DNA of 64,000 nt, taken from assembly GCF_003946265.1 (NCBI RefSeq), contig NZ_RHNO01000011.1:28326-92325 (forward strand). The letters are read 5' to 3'. Positions 37,743 through 47,121 of the stretch are shown piece after piece. Made by a program: the position numbers and the translations under genes. The notes under the pieces were generated by a model, which was not told the DNA's origin, did not search any database, and was given only the letters and a program-made list of their open reading frames with translations. Within the stretch, counting starts at the first letter, position 1; each line of letters starts with the position of its first letter. Origin of the DNA: Levilactobacillus yonginensis (GTDB taxonomy: Bacteria > Bacillota > Bacilli > Lactobacillales > Lactobacillaceae).

Positions 37743-40373
37743 TTAATGCCGACGGTGGTAAAGATACCAGCCACCAGTCAAGGTGATCAGTGTTCCTAAA
37801 CTAATTAAAATACCGACATTCAGGAGAGGGGGCCAGTAGGCGAGTGTCACTGTGTTGTTGCCTTTAGGTAATTTAACAGCAGTGAACATCCCCACAGTTT
37901 TGAATGTTTTAGCGGGACGACCGTTGACGGTCGCGTGCCAACCTTGTGAATAAGGAATAGAGGTGTTCAGCACTTGTCCAGACCTTTGACTTGTCACCGT
38001 TCCCTTAAAGTAACGGCTGGTGTGCTTCGTCAGGTGCCAAGGTTGCGTCTTTAGTTGGGTAACCGCTGACTGAAAGCGGTGCGTATCTAATCGGTATAAC
38101 GTGAAGTTATCCAACCAGAGGGACCCCTTCTTGAGTTGAATCGTCAGCTTCATCGGTTGGCCTTGATCGTGATCAGCCGCGCTCACCATGATGGTGTTGC
38201 GGTAGGTCTTATATTGATTCAGGGCCTTGCCGTTTAAAACAAAGTTTGCGTTATCGGGGTTCACGGTGGAGCCAAACGTCAGATAATAGGCGTCGTTGTC
38301 TTGCGGTACGAACGTCAGCGTAATCTTGGCTGGCTTCAGCAGATTCTTCTTTTGCAAAACTGCGCCAGTGATTTTAGTCTGCTGATTAATATTTTGGAAT
38401 GTGACTTGATTGAAGTTTTGTGCCATGTAAAGTTTCTGATCGGCGGGGTTCCCAGTCAACGCTGCTAACCAGTTAGCCTGGTACTGGGCGGGGTCAGCCG
38501 TCTTATTCTTCAACCTGAGAATTTGGGAATTGGCCGCGTAGCCCATCGGGAGTGCGTAGGGGTTACGATAAGTCGTTGCCCAGTGGTCGGACCCAATCTT
38601 TTGGTAATCCGCTAGGTCGGCGGCATTAGTCGCGGCCGGTAGTAGACTGCTACCGCTGAGGGCGCCAGACAATTCTTTTTGTTGGAAATAGTATTTCATG
38701 TTCAACAGAGAATCGGTGACCAGGGTCCCATTAGTGTACGCAACGAATCCGTCTCCATCGGGGTTTCCAATGTTGCCATAGAAAGTGGGTGTCGTTTTGG
38801 TCAAGACGGATGAGAAGACACCACCGCCATTGTATCCCGTCTGAAAGGCATCCCCCTTAGTCCGGAGAAAGGTCTTGCCAATTCGGTAGGCCCCAGAGTC
38901 TCTCTGCTGGACCTTGGTGACCAATTGTTGGAGTTCATTGGTATAGTTGCCATATTCACCTTGGGAGACGTAGCTGATGTTATTGAGCGACATAAAGGCG
39001 TTGGCGGAAAATTCAGTCAGACCAATCACGAAGAATGTCAGCGGGTAGATCCAGTGAGTCTTCATGGGTAGGGTCGTTAAGGCAAGCGCCAAAACAACGA
39101 AGAACAATCCTAAGAGAACCTGGTTCATTTGCAGGAACTTGAAGGCCTTTAGATTGAGTGCCACGTAGGCCCCACCAGCAGCAATCAGTAGCGTGGCAAT
39201 GGCAATTGCCAGCCATCCAGGTTGAAAGTCGTCGGTGAGCGTTCGTGCGGCCAGCCAAATCAGCCAGAAGCTGACAATAAATGAGAACCGGTACGGGTAC
39301 CAAACGGGGAACTGACCGGCGTGCCAGAGTAAATCTAATGGTTGAACGCAGAGTGAGAGAGCCAAGAAGATGGTCAACATGCCGGCGGTCAGTCGACTGC
39401 GTAGACGGACACGGCGGTCGCTAAAGAAGAAAATGCTTCCTAATAAAGCAATCGCCCCAATGAAGAGGTTGGCAGTCCCACTAGGCATTTGATCGAAGTT
39501 AAAACTGCCCATGAAGAACTTAGCCAACATTTTGGGTGGGAAGAATTCAAATTTCCATTTAAACGTGGTGACCGTGTATTGTGCTTTACTCTGGGCAAGT
39601 GACCACCAGGTTGGCAGGAGGATAAATGCGGCTAGTAACCCACTGACGATTGAGGTCAGTGCAAATTTACCGGTTTGAAGCAGTAGTGTCTTCCAAGTGG
39701 TGAATCGATCGACAGCCAGCCAGATAAAGGCCAGAATCATAAAAAGACAGATCATGTAGGCCATATAGTAGTTGACGACCAACATAATTGTCAGCCAGAT
39801 GACGTAGGTCCGCCACTTGCCGGAGTGCATCAGAAGATACAGACCATAGAAAATTAAAGGCAGTAGGTAGGCGGCGTCCAACCACATGATGTTTAACTGA
39901 TTGGCAATCGACCAGCCCATCAGGGCATAGGCCGTGGCAAAGGTCACCAACTTGAGTCCTGATTGGGCAGTCGTTTTGTCCAGCAACCAGCCGAAGGTTA
40001 ATCCCGCGAGGCCATATTTAAAGACGGTGAGAAAGAACACACCGGTGGTTAGTGATGCACCAGGACACAGTAACAGTAACCAATTCAAAGGACTCAACAA
40101 GTAGTAGGCCCAGGTTCCCAACATTTCGCCACCTAAGCCATTCGCAAACGAATAGAAAATGCTGCTAGGATCGTGAAGAATCGCTCGTCGTAGGTAAGCG
40201 AAGAAATCGATGTACTGCTGACCGAGGTCAACGGTGAGTAAACTACTTGATCCGAACGGCGCCATTTGTCGGTAAATAAAATAGGCTGTCATTAATATGA
40301 AGGGTGTGAAGAACGCACCCAATAAAGTTGCTTGGCGTCGGGAAAGGGACCAGCGCCGTTTTTTGTCTTGCAA
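37743..40373 (-). CDS. YfhO family membrane protein (predicted GT-C glycosyltransferase)
   Basis: About 876 aa with 12-14 membrane segments in the N-terminal 500 residues, then an extracellular domain and a final membrane helix. This is the YfhO architecture; in Bacillus YfhO works with CsbB in adding GlcNAc to lipoteichoic acid outside the membrane. The acidic motif in the first loop (LLTVDLGQQYIDFF) fits GT-C enzymes. The start is taken as TTG at 40373, 7 bases after GAGGTGG; a TTG at 40388 lies upstream of that site. No CsbB-like gene is in this window. Confidence 0.85.
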   Translation of the reverse strand: MQDKKRRWSLSRRQATLLGAFFTPFILMTAYFIYRQMAPFGSSSLLTVDLGQQYIDFFAYLRRAILHDPSSIFYSFANGLGGEMLGTWAYYLLSPLNWLLLLCPGASLTTGVFFLTVFKYGLAGLTFGWLLDKTTAQSGLKLVTFATAYALMGWSIANQLNIMWLDAAYLLPLIFYGLYLLMHSGKWRTYVIWLTIMLVVNYYMAYMICLFMILAFIWLAVDRFTTWKTLLLQTGKFALTSIVSGLLAAFILLPTWWSLAQSKAQYTVTTFKWKFEFFPPKMLAKFFMGSFNFDQMPSGTANLFIGAIALLGSIFFFSDRRVRLRSRLTAGMLTIFLALSLCVQPLDLLWHAGQFPVWYPYRFSFIVSFWLIWLAARTLTDDFQPGWLAIAIATLLIAAGGAYVALNLKAFKFLQMNQVLLGLFFVVLALALTTLPMKTHWIYPLTFFVIGLTEFSANAFMSLNNISYVSQGEYGNYTNELQQLVTKVQQRDSGAYRIGKTFLRTKGDAFQTGYNGGGVFSSVLTKTTPTFYGNIGNPDGDGFVAYTNGTLVTDSLLNMKYYFQQKELSGALSGSSLLPAATNAADLADYQKIGSDHWATTYRNPYALPMGYAANSQILRLKNKTADPAQYQANWLAALTGNPADQKLYMAQNFNQVTFQNINQQTKITGAVLQKKNLLKPAKITLTFVPQDNDAYYLTFGSTVNPDNANFVLNGKALNQYKTYRNTIMVSAADHDQGQPMKLTIQLKKGSLWLDNFTLYRLDTHRFQSAVTQLKTQPWHLTKHTSRYFKGTVTSQRSGQVLNTSIPYSQGWHATVNGRPAKTFKTVGMFTAVKLPKGNNTVTLAYWPPLLNVGILISLGTLITLTGGWYLYHRRH

Positions 40374-40539
40374 AAAAAGCCACCTCAATCTTTAGAAATT
40401 ATAAAAGTTAACTTGGAGCCTGTACATTTTCCGTTCAGGTCTCTAGAATAGCATAGAATGATTAAATTTCGGTAGTGGGATAGTGGCCGACGGCGAAGTT
40501 TGGTAAAATAGTAACTGTACAATAAGGAGCAGAGCTGTT

Positions 40540-42654
40540 GTGAAGAATTTTTATAATCGCGTTAGTAACCGAAACCAACGGTCTAGTGGCGGCCCTAGCA
40601 AGTCGCAAATTCCGTTCCGGTTAAACTTTCTTTTCTTTATCGTTGCCCTGTTATTTGTGGCGTTAATTGGTCAATTAGCGTACTTACAAGTGATTTACGG
40701 AACGAAGTTCAAGGCGGAGGTCAACCAGACCGATACCACGATTGAAACCACCAACGTACAACGGGGGATGGTTTATGATTCCAACGGCAAGGTGTTGGTC
40801 GGCAACAAGGCCCACCAAGCCATTTCCTACACGAAGGGTGTCAACGTCTTGTCTACGGACATGTACAAGATTGCCAATCGGTTGGGAACGTACTTAACGG
40901 TGTCAACCAGTTCGTTAACACCGCGTCAATCAATCGACTACTACTTAACGGATGTGGATCGATTGAAGGCTGTTGAAAGTAAGCTCTCCTTTCCTAAAGG
41001 GGCAACGGCCACGCAAAAGTATGATAAGGCTTTGAGTTATTTGCAGGACGATGCTTCCTTTAAATTAACTAAGAGTCAAAAGAATGCTGCGGAAATTTTT
41101 GCAAAGATGAGCGGTGCGTACGCCCTGTCAACCACGTATATCAAGGACTCAGGTGTTTCTAGTCAAGAAATTGCCGAAATTGGGGAGCATTTGTCCGAAA
41201 TGCCTGGTATCAAGGTGGGCACTAGCTGGTCACGGAACTACCCGAACGGGACGTCAATTCAGTCGATCATCGGGACCGTTTCTTCAGAGAAGACTGGGTT
41301 ACCAAGTGACAGGGTCAACGAACTGCTGGCACAAGGCTACTCTCGTAACGACAGTGTCGGACAGTCTTACCTGGAACAGGAATACGAGCCTGTTTTGCGG
41401 GGAACCAAGGCCGAAAAGCAGGTCGAGGTTGCCGGGAACAATACCGTTACCAAGGAAGTTCAGAAGTACGGTGGGCAGAAGGGGGATAACCTCCAATTGA
41501 CGATCAATTCGACCTTCCAAAGCAAGTTACAATCATTGGTTAAATCGGCTGAAGCTGGTGCTGGTGGTAACTCAACTGGAACCTACGCTGTCGTTATGAA
41601 TCCGAACACTGGGGCCGTCATTGGGATGGCCGGGGTGGACCGGAATCCATCGACGGGTAAGGTTACCGAAAATGCTTTGGGGACCATCAACAGTGATATC
41701 GTTATGGGGTCCGTCGTCAAGGGCGCCATGGTCTCTGGTGCCTTGATGAAGGGAGTCATTACGCCAACCAATAGTACCTTGACTGATATGCCAATCACAG
41801 TTGGTGGGGTCAAGAAGGCTTCTTGGTTTAATGCTAACGGTGGTGCCAATATGGCGGTCAACGCGGCTTCGGCACTGGAAGTTTCCTCTAACTCCTATAT
41901 GATGCAATTAGCCATGAAGGAAGCTGGATTCAAGTACTCATCTGGTGCGGCGTTGACCATGAGTTCGAAGGCCTTTGATATTGAACGGGGCTACTTCAAC
42001 CAATTTGGATTAGGTGTTAAGACTGGCATTGATCTCCCAGGCGAAAGCACTGGTTTGAAGGGGTCCAGTTCACGAGCCCACATCGGAAACGCACTTGACT
42101 TGGCGTACGGGAACTACGATGCCTACACGGTTATGCAAGTTGCCCAATATATGTCAACGGTGGCCAATGGAGGCACTCGGATTGCGCCGCACGTGGTTCA
42201 GTCCATTCGTGGGACTAAATCTGACGGATCACTTGGAGCTGTGAAGTCTTCTGTGACACCGAAGGTCTTGAACACCATTGGGATGACAGAAGCCGAGAAA
42301 AAGCTGGTTAAGGAAGGGCTCTATGACGTTGTTCATGGGACCAACACTTACAAGACCGGTGCCGAATTGGCTTCTATCTCCCCAGGTATCTCAGCAAAGA
42401 CTGGGACTGCCCAGACGTATTACAAGGGGAACGAAACGGTTACCTTGAGTTTAGCCTCCTATGCGCCTTCTAATGACCCACAAGTTGTCGTTGCGCTAGC
42501 AATGCCTAACTTGGGAGTCGGTGCCGAAGATAACAACATGAAGTTGGCCAAATCCATCTACGCTGCTTACTGGAAATACGTTCAATCGACCTCAACGTTG
42601 ACGAACCCAACCAAGGCAACAAAGTCGGGTGCGGCCCAGAACACCAACGGGTAA
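40540..42654 (+). CDS. pbpA: class B penicillin-binding protein 2 (PbpA-like transpeptidase)
   Basis: 704 aa cell-wall transpeptidase. Cytoplasmic tail, one membrane segment (LNFLFFIVALLFVALIGQLA), a dimerisation domain, then the penicillin-binding domain with SVVK (Ser 391, Lys 394), SSN (449-451) and KTGT (Lys 620). GTG start after AAGGAG (40523-40528). Upstream of rpmG-fthC-rhomboid-yqgQ-glcK, the same neighbourhood as pbpA in Bacillus, so an elongation-type PBP is likely. Confidence 0.92.
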   Translation: MKNFYNRVSNRNQRSSGGPSKSQIPFRLNFLFFIVALLFVALIGQLAYLQVIYGTKFKAEVNQTDTTIETTNVQRGMVYDSNGKVLVGNKAHQAISYTKGVNVLSTDMYKIANRLGTYLTVSTSSLTPRQSIDYYLTDVDRLKAVESKLSFPKGATATQKYDKALSYLQDDASFKLTKSQKNAAEIFAKMSGAYALSTTYIKDSGVSSQEIAEIGEHLSEMPGIKVGTSWSRNYPNGTSIQSIIGTVSSEKTGLPSDRVNELLAQGYSRNDSVGQSYLEQEYEPVLRGTKAEKQVEVAGNNTVTKEVQKYGGQKGDNLQLTINSTFQSKLQSLVKSAEAGAGGNSTGTYAVVMNPNTGAVIGMAGVDRNPSTGKVTENALGTINSDIVMGSVVKGAMVSGALMKGVITPTNSTLTDMPITVGGVKKASWFNANGGANMAVNAASALEVSSNSYMMQLAMKEAGFKYSSGAALTMSSKAFDIERGYFNQFGLGVKTGIDLPGESTGLKGSSSRAHIGNALDLAYGNYDAYTVMQVAQYMSTVANGGTRIAPHVVQSIRGTKSDGSLGAVKSSVTPKVLNTIGMTEAEKKLVKEGLYDVVHGTNTYKTGAELASISPGISAKTGTAQTYYKGNETVTLSLASYAPSNDPQVVVALAMPNLGVGAEDNNMKLAKSIYAAYWKYVQSTSTLTNPTKATKSGAAQNTNG

Positions 42655-42783
42655 TTTAGCTGTTAAGTATTTTTCCTTAACATATTTGAGATTATGACTG
42701 GTAATTGCCACGGATTAATGGTAATATATTACGAGTTAAGGGCTCTAGCCTGTAATTTTGAATAAGTTGGGAGGTTACCCACA

Positions 42784-42933
42784 ATGCGTGTACACATCAC
42801 TTTAGAATGTACAGAATGCCACGAACGCAATTACTTATCCAGCAAGAACCGGCGTAATAACCCGGACCGGGTTGAATTTAAGAAATACTGCCCACGTGAC
42901 CGGAAAGTAACTTTGCATCGTGAAACTAAGTAA
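42784..42933 (+). CDS. rpmG: 50S ribosomal protein L33
   Basis: 49 aa: [19 protein letters not shown] at the start and [20 protein letters not shown] at the end in overlapping parts. It has three of the four zinc-ligand cysteines (positions 9, 12 and 36); the fourth position reads Asp/Arg (CPRD). So it is an intermediate between zinc-binding and zinc-free forms. GGGAGG precedes the ATG. Located between pbpA and fthC as in Bacillus. Confidence 0.94.
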   Translation: MRVHITLECTECHERNYLSSKNRRNNPDRVEFKKYCPRDRKVTLHRETK

Positions 42934-42962
42934 GGTACGGGCGAGAGTCCGCACCTTTTTTT
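42934..42962 (+). terminator. rpmG terminator
   Basis: GGTACGG pairs with CCGCACC (with one mismatch), with a long T run, directly after the rpmG stop. Confidence 0.8.
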
Positions 42963-42991
42963 ATTGAAATTTTTCTACAAGGGGGTAAACC

Positions 42992-43543
42992 ATGCCGACA
43001 AAAGCTGAACTACGACAACAAACTATTCAGGCGTTAAAGATGATGCCAGCTGAGCAACGCCGGGCAGCATCAGCCGACTTGTACCAACAGTTGTTTGCCA
43101 GCGATTACTGGCAAACAGCCCATACGGTTGCAACGACTGTCAGTGGTGACTTTGAACTGGCAACGCAACCCATTATCGAACGGGCACACGCCGAAGGTAA
43201 AACGATTGCGGTCCCTGAGACGCTGCCTAAGCGTCAGATGGCGTTTCACGTTCTCGATGATCAGACTCAGTTAGCTCGGACGAAATTTGGCTTGTTAGAG
43301 CCAACCAACGGGATGATTGTGGCTCCGGCGGATTTTGAGCTGATCATTGTGCCTGGGTTAGTCTTCGCTCCGACGGGAGAACGATTAGGCTTTGGCGGTG
43401 GTTACTATGACCGCTACTTGCCACGGACAGTGGGGGCCAAGGTGGCGTTAGCACTACCAGCCCAGCAGATTCAGCAAGCTAGTTGGCAGGTGGAATCCTT
43501 TGATGTTATCCTAGATGCGGTTTTGACCGCAACGGTAAAGTAG
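42992..43543 (+). CDS. fthC: 5-formyltetrahydrofolate cyclo-ligase
   Basis: Converts 5-formyl-THF to 5,10-methenyl-THF; 183 aa. The ATP-binding segment GERLGFGGGYYDRYL and the preceding IIVPGLVF are the family signature. ATG with AAGGGGG upstream. Followed by the rhomboid gene after 15 bases. Corresponds to yqgN of Bacillus. Confidence 0.95.
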   Translation: MPTKAELRQQTIQALKMMPAEQRRAASADLYQQLFASDYWQTAHTVATTVSGDFELATQPIIERAHAEGKTIAVPETLPKRQMAFHVLDDQTQLARTKFGLLEPTNGMIVAPADFELIIVPGLVFAPTGERLGFGGGYYDRYLPRTVGAKVALALPAQQIQQASWQVESFDVILDAVLTATVK

Positions 43544-43558
43544 AAAGGGAGCCTGACG

Positions 43559-44239
43559 GTGTCACAAATTAAATATCGATTGAGTCGCTGGAATCAGTAC
43601 CCATTCATGACGGTGGGCTTAATTGTCATTATGGTGCTTGTTTACGGTGCCATGACAGTGTCTGGTGGCAGTACGAACGTCAACGTCTTAATTACCTATG
43701 GCGCCAAGGTGAACGCTCTGATTCAACAAGGTGAGTGGTGGCGCCTTGCCACACCAATGTTCTTACACATTGGGTTCACCCACATCCTAATGAACATGAT
43801 CACACTGTACTTTGTTGGGATGCAGATTGAAGCAGCATTTGGTCACACGAGGTTCTTAGTGATGTTCTTAGTTTCTGGTATTGGGGGCAACATCGCGAGT
43901 TTTTGTTTCTCAGATAGTCTCTCTGCCGGTGCTAGTACGGCTATTTTCGGGTTGTTCGGGGCGTTCATGATGCTGGGAGAGTCCTTCTGGCAGAACCCCG
44001 TGATTCAGCAACTCGCTCGGACTTTCATGGCCTTTGTGGTGATGAACATTGCCTTTGATGTGTTTACCCCAGGGATTGACTTGGCGGGCCATATCGGTGG
44101 GTTGGCTGCTGGCTTTTTGGTAGCGTATACAGTGGGCGTTCCTAGAATTGGTCGAGTTAGTCTAGTCAAACGTATCGTGGCAACCGCGGTTCTAATCGGT
44201 GGATTGGTCTGGTTGTATTTACATGGTATGGCTCAGTAA
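43559..44239 (+). CDS. gluP: rhomboid family intramembrane serine protease
   Basis: 226 aa with six to seven membrane segments. Catalytic Ser in GASTAIFGLFGAF (GxSx motif) and His in AGHIGGLAAGF; HIGFTHILMNM is the conserved second-helix motif with the oxyanion Asn. It lacks the large soluble and TPR domains of Bacillus GluP (YqgP). GTG start after AAGGGAG. Confidence 0.93.
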   Translation: MSQIKYRLSRWNQYPFMTVGLIVIMVLVYGAMTVSGGSTNVNVLITYGAKVNALIQQGEWWRLATPMFLHIGFTHILMNMITLYFVGMQIEAAFGHTRFLVMFLVSGIGGNIASFCFSDSLSAGASTAIFGLFGAFMMLGESFWQNPVIQQLARTFMAFVVMNIAFDVFTPGIDLAGHIGGLAAGFLVAYTVGVPRIGRVSLVKRIVATAVLIGGLVWLYLHGMAQ

Positions 44240-44281
44240 GCAACGAAAAGTCTCGTGCAATTTTACGGAGGTTGTGGCACA

Positions 44282-44512
44282 ATGAAAACGTTATATGATG
44301 TCCAGCAGCTACTAAAACAATTCGGAATTTATGTGTATATTGGCAAACGCCTTTGGGACATTGAGGTCATGGCATTGGAATTGGATCACCTCCGGCAAGC
44401 CCGCGTAGTGGATGACAAAACCTTTGTTCAGGCTAAGATTGTTTTGACACATGAACACCGCTTAGAGGAACAACGAGCAAAAATTAAACACCAATCCATT
44501 GGAGGGATTTAG
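44282..44512 (+). CDS. yqgQ: YqgQ family protein (DUF910)
   Basis: 76 aa small helical protein (MKTLYDVQQLLKQFG, YIGKRLWDIEVMALEL). Always near gluP and glcK in Bacillales; function unknown. ATG preceded by GGAGG (44266-44270). glcK starts 4 bases after its stop, with its ribosome site inside this gene. Confidence 0.88.
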   Translation: MKTLYDVQQLLKQFGIYVYIGKRLWDIEVMALELDHLRQARVVDDKTFVQAKIVLTHEHRLEEQRAKIKHQSIGGI

Positions 44513-44516
44513 AGTT

Positions 44517-45488
44517 ATGGCACGGAATTTAATTGGAATCGATTTGGGTGGAACGACCACGAAAATGGCCTTCCTCTCAACTAATGGGGACATCCTTGCA
44601 AAGTGGAGCATTCCGACTGATATTAAGGATGAGGGCAGTCATATCGTTCCAAATATCATTGATTCAATCAATCAACACATTACAAATTCAGAATTTAGCA
44701 AAGATGATTTTCTGGGAATCGGTATGGGGACACCGGGTTCCGTTGATATTGAGAACGGAACAGTTATCGGTGCCTTTAATTTAAACTGGAAGAAACGGCA
44801 ACAGGTCCGTGACCAGATTCAAGCCGGAATCGGTCTGCAGTTCATCTTAGACAATGATGCGAACGTGGCTTCATTGGGTGAATACTGGAAGGGTGCCGGT
44901 GAAAAAGACAAGGACGTTGTCTTTGTTACCTTAGGAACTGGTGTCGGCGGTGGGGTCATCGCCGGTGGTCATCTCTTGCACGGTATCAATGGTGGAGCCG
45001 GTGAGTTGGGCCACGTGACGGTTCAACCCAACGGTTACCTATGTACTTGTGGAAAGCGTGGTTGTCTTGAACAGTACGCTTCCGCAACCGGGGTCGTACA
45101 CGTCGCTGCCGATATGGCCAAGGACTTCATGGGAACGTCTCGCTTGAAGGAAATGGAAGACAATCAAGAAAGCGTGACCTCTAAGATGGTCTTCTACTTG
45201 GCCGACAACGGTGATATCTTGGCTAACCAAGTGGTTGATCGAGTGACCTTCTACTTAGGTTTGGCATTGGCTAACGTAGCCAACATTTTGAATCCAGCTA
45301 ACATCATCATTGGTGGTGGGGTGTCTAACGCTGGTAACACGTTGTTACAACCAACGACGCGTTACTTCCAAGAAAATGCCTTTCCAGCTGTGCGGGATTC
45401 AACCAAGATTCGTTTAGCCCAATTGGGTAACGACGCTGGGGTTATCGGTGCCGCTTCGTTGGCTTTGCGTTTTCAAAAGACTAATTAA
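44517..45488 (+). CDS. glcK: ROK-family glucokinase
   Basis: Phosphorylates glucose with ATP; 323 aa. Phosphate loop GIDLGGTTTKMA, sugar site DNDANVASLGEYW, ROK zinc motif CTCGKRGCLEQY, and GGGVSNAG. ATG at 44517 with GGAGGG (44501-44506) upstream; an upstream in-frame TTG would overlap yqgQ. Provides glucose-6-phosphate to glycolysis or the phosphoketolase route. Confidence 0.95.
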   Translation: MARNLIGIDLGGTTTKMAFLSTNGDILAKWSIPTDIKDEGSHIVPNIIDSINQHITNSEFSKDDFLGIGMGTPGSVDIENGTVIGAFNLNWKKRQQVRDQIQAGIGLQFILDNDANVASLGEYWKGAGEKDKDVVFVTLGTGVGGGVIAGGHLLHGINGGAGELGHVTVQPNGYLCTCGKRGCLEQYASATGVVHVAADMAKDFMGTSRLKEMEDNQESVTSKMVFYLADNGDILANQVVDRVTFYLGLALANVANILNPANIIIGGGVSNAGNTLLQPTTRYFQENAFPAVRDSTKIRLAQLGNDAGVIGAASLALRFQKTN

Positions 45489-45517
45489 GTAAGTCGTTAA
45501 GGAAGGAAGATTTAGTT

Positions 45518-45934
45518 TTGGTTATTGGAGATAGTGGTCTTTCAGGGTGGACGGTCTATGGAATCGTCCTCCTGGTCTTAATTGTAGGCTGGGCAGCATG
45601 GCAAGGCGTGACGATTATGCGTCGCAACCGGGTTGCCACGGTCATCGATGAGGAGACCTTCCAAGCAGGGATGCGTAAGGCACAAGTCGTTGACTTACGT
45701 GAGAAGAAGGATTTTGATGCGGGGCACATTTTGGGTGCCCGGAACATCCCGTACTCGACATTTAAGACTTACCATCATCAATTGCGTGCGGACTTACCCG
45801 TTTACCTGTACGATTCAGGTAAAGCCCTCAGTACTCGGGCCGCTTTGGTTCTCAGTAAGGAAGATTTTCAGGATATTTCGATTCTGAAGACGGGTTACAC
45901 GCGTTGGCAAGGAAAGACTAAGAAGACAAAGTAG
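45518..45934 (+). CDS. membrane-anchored rhodanese-like protein
   Basis: 138 aa. One N-terminal membrane segment (VYGIVLLVLIVGWAAWQGV) and a cytoplasmic rhodanese domain (VVDLREKKDFDAGHILGARNIP). The active-site loop reads LYDSGKALSTRAA: the catalytic Cys is replaced by Asp, so sulfurtransferase activity is unlikely. TTG start after AAGGAAG. Same operon as glcK, 29 bases downstream; the role is unknown. Confidence 0.85.
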   Translation: MVIGDSGLSGWTVYGIVLLVLIVGWAAWQGVTIMRRNRVATVIDEETFQAGMRKAQVVDLREKKDFDAGHILGARNIPYSTFKTYHHQLRADLPVYLYDSGKALSTRAALVLSKEDFQDISILKTGYTRWQGKTKKTK

Positions 45935-45942
45935 CACTTATT

Positions 45943-45981
45943 AAAAAAGGTATCACGGAAGTTTTCCGTGATACCTTTTTT
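45943..45981. terminator. terminator between the rhodanese and DUF3042 genes
   Basis: AAAAAAGGTATCACGGAA pairs with TTCCGTGATACCTTTTTT (a 16-18 base stem); works in both directions. Confidence 0.9.
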
Positions 45982-46041
45982 TGATGGTTGGGCTAAAATC
46001 CCAGCTTGTTTTCTAACGCTAAATTTAGCTTACTAAAACGA

Positions 46042-46218
46042 TTAGTTATGGTGTGCAGCGTGGCTCTTGCGGTTAGCTCGCTTCCGGTTTTCTTCAAACC
46101 GGGCTTCTTGATCCTCAATTGGTTCAACAACCTTCTTCTTGAAGGAAAAGACCGCGCCAGCAACGGCACTTGCAGTCGCAACAACGCCAAATAAGAAACC
46201 TTTTGTGAAGTGCTTCAT
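46042..46218 (-). CDS. DUF3042 family small membrane protein
   Basis: 58 aa: MKHFTKGFLFGVVATASAV at the start, one short membrane segment, then FSFKKKVVEPIE and a basic helix ending RANRKSHAAHHN. This is the pattern of DUF3042, a small lactobacillal family of unknown function. ATG at 46218 with GGGAG upstream on the minus strand. Convergent with the glcK operon. Confidence 0.88.
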   Translation of the reverse strand: MKHFTKGFLFGVVATASAVAGAVFSFKKKVVEPIEDQEARFEENRKRANRKSHAAHHN

Positions 46219-46369
46219 ATCACTCGACTCCCATCGTTTAAGAATTTAAGTTATCCGCTTCCATTATGCTTGTTTTTTAAGTAAATTGCTAGCAATTTGC
46301 GGTGAAAATCGGGGATTCTGTGGTAACCTGAAAGAAGACAGAATTCAATGCGGAAGGAAGGCGTTTGCC

Positions 46370-47119
46370 TTGTTTAGACGACCACTGACTCAAATTATTG
46401 CGCACCGGGGCAGCAAGGGAACCCGACCTGAAAACACACTGGCTGCTTTTCAGACGGCCATCGACGCGGGGGCCGATGGGATTGAAACGGATGTTCAACT
46501 CACACGGGATGATCAGCTGGTTATCATGCACGATGAACGGGTCGACCGGACCACGGACGGGACCGGTTACCTTAAAGATTTCACATTGGCGGAGCTCAAA
46601 GCCTTGGATGCCGGGCGTTTTTTTAGTCCGGAGTATGCCGGCACGCCGGTTCCCACCCTGGACGAGGTGATTCAGCTGCTGATTCGCAATGATTTTCGGG
46701 GAGTCTTCAACCTGGAACTAAAGACCAATAAAGTTCCCTATCCCGGAATTGAACAACGGCTAGCAAGTTATTTTCAGCGACAACCGGTTCCGTTTCGAGT
46801 GGTTTTTTCTAGCTTTCGGGCAAAATCATTGATTACGCTGCGGACATTGTACCCGGAAGCTGAGTATGCCAAACTATTTAAGACGGCGGGGCAGCAGGCT
46901 CGGCGGATGCAGCGACGGCATCAGGTAGGTGCATTGCATCCGGATATTCATTGGGTCAAAGCGAACCGTTTTTGGCTGCCGCACGTGCAATTGCGGCCCT
47001 GGACGGTCAACAGTGAAGCTGACATGACGTATTGTTTCCGGCATCATTTTGCGGGAATGTTCACCGATTACCCAGCGCGGGCTGTCGCGGTACGTGAGGA
47101 AATACAAGGAGAATCTTAA
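46370..47119 (+). CDS. glycerophosphodiester phosphodiesterase
   Basis: Hydrolyses glycerophosphodiesters to glycerol-3-phosphate; 249 aa cytoplasmic TIM barrel. IIAHRGSKGTRPENTLAAF carries the catalytic His-Arg and ENT motif; GADGIETDVQLT the metal ligands; HDERVDRTT the second His. TTG at 46370 is 8 bases after GGAAGGAAGG (46352-46361). It is followed after 2 bases by miaA. Confidence 0.93.
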   Translation: MFRRPLTQIIAHRGSKGTRPENTLAAFQTAIDAGADGIETDVQLTRDDQLVIMHDERVDRTTDGTGYLKDFTLAELKALDAGRFFSPEYAGTPVPTLDEVIQLLIRNDFRGVFNLELKTNKVPYPGIEQRLASYFQRQPVPFRVVFSSFRAKSLITLRTLYPEAEYAKLFKTAGQQARRMQRRHQVGALHPDIHWVKANRFWLPHVQLRPWTVNSEADMTYCFRHHFAGMFTDYPARAVAVREEIQGES

Positions 47120-47121
47120 CT

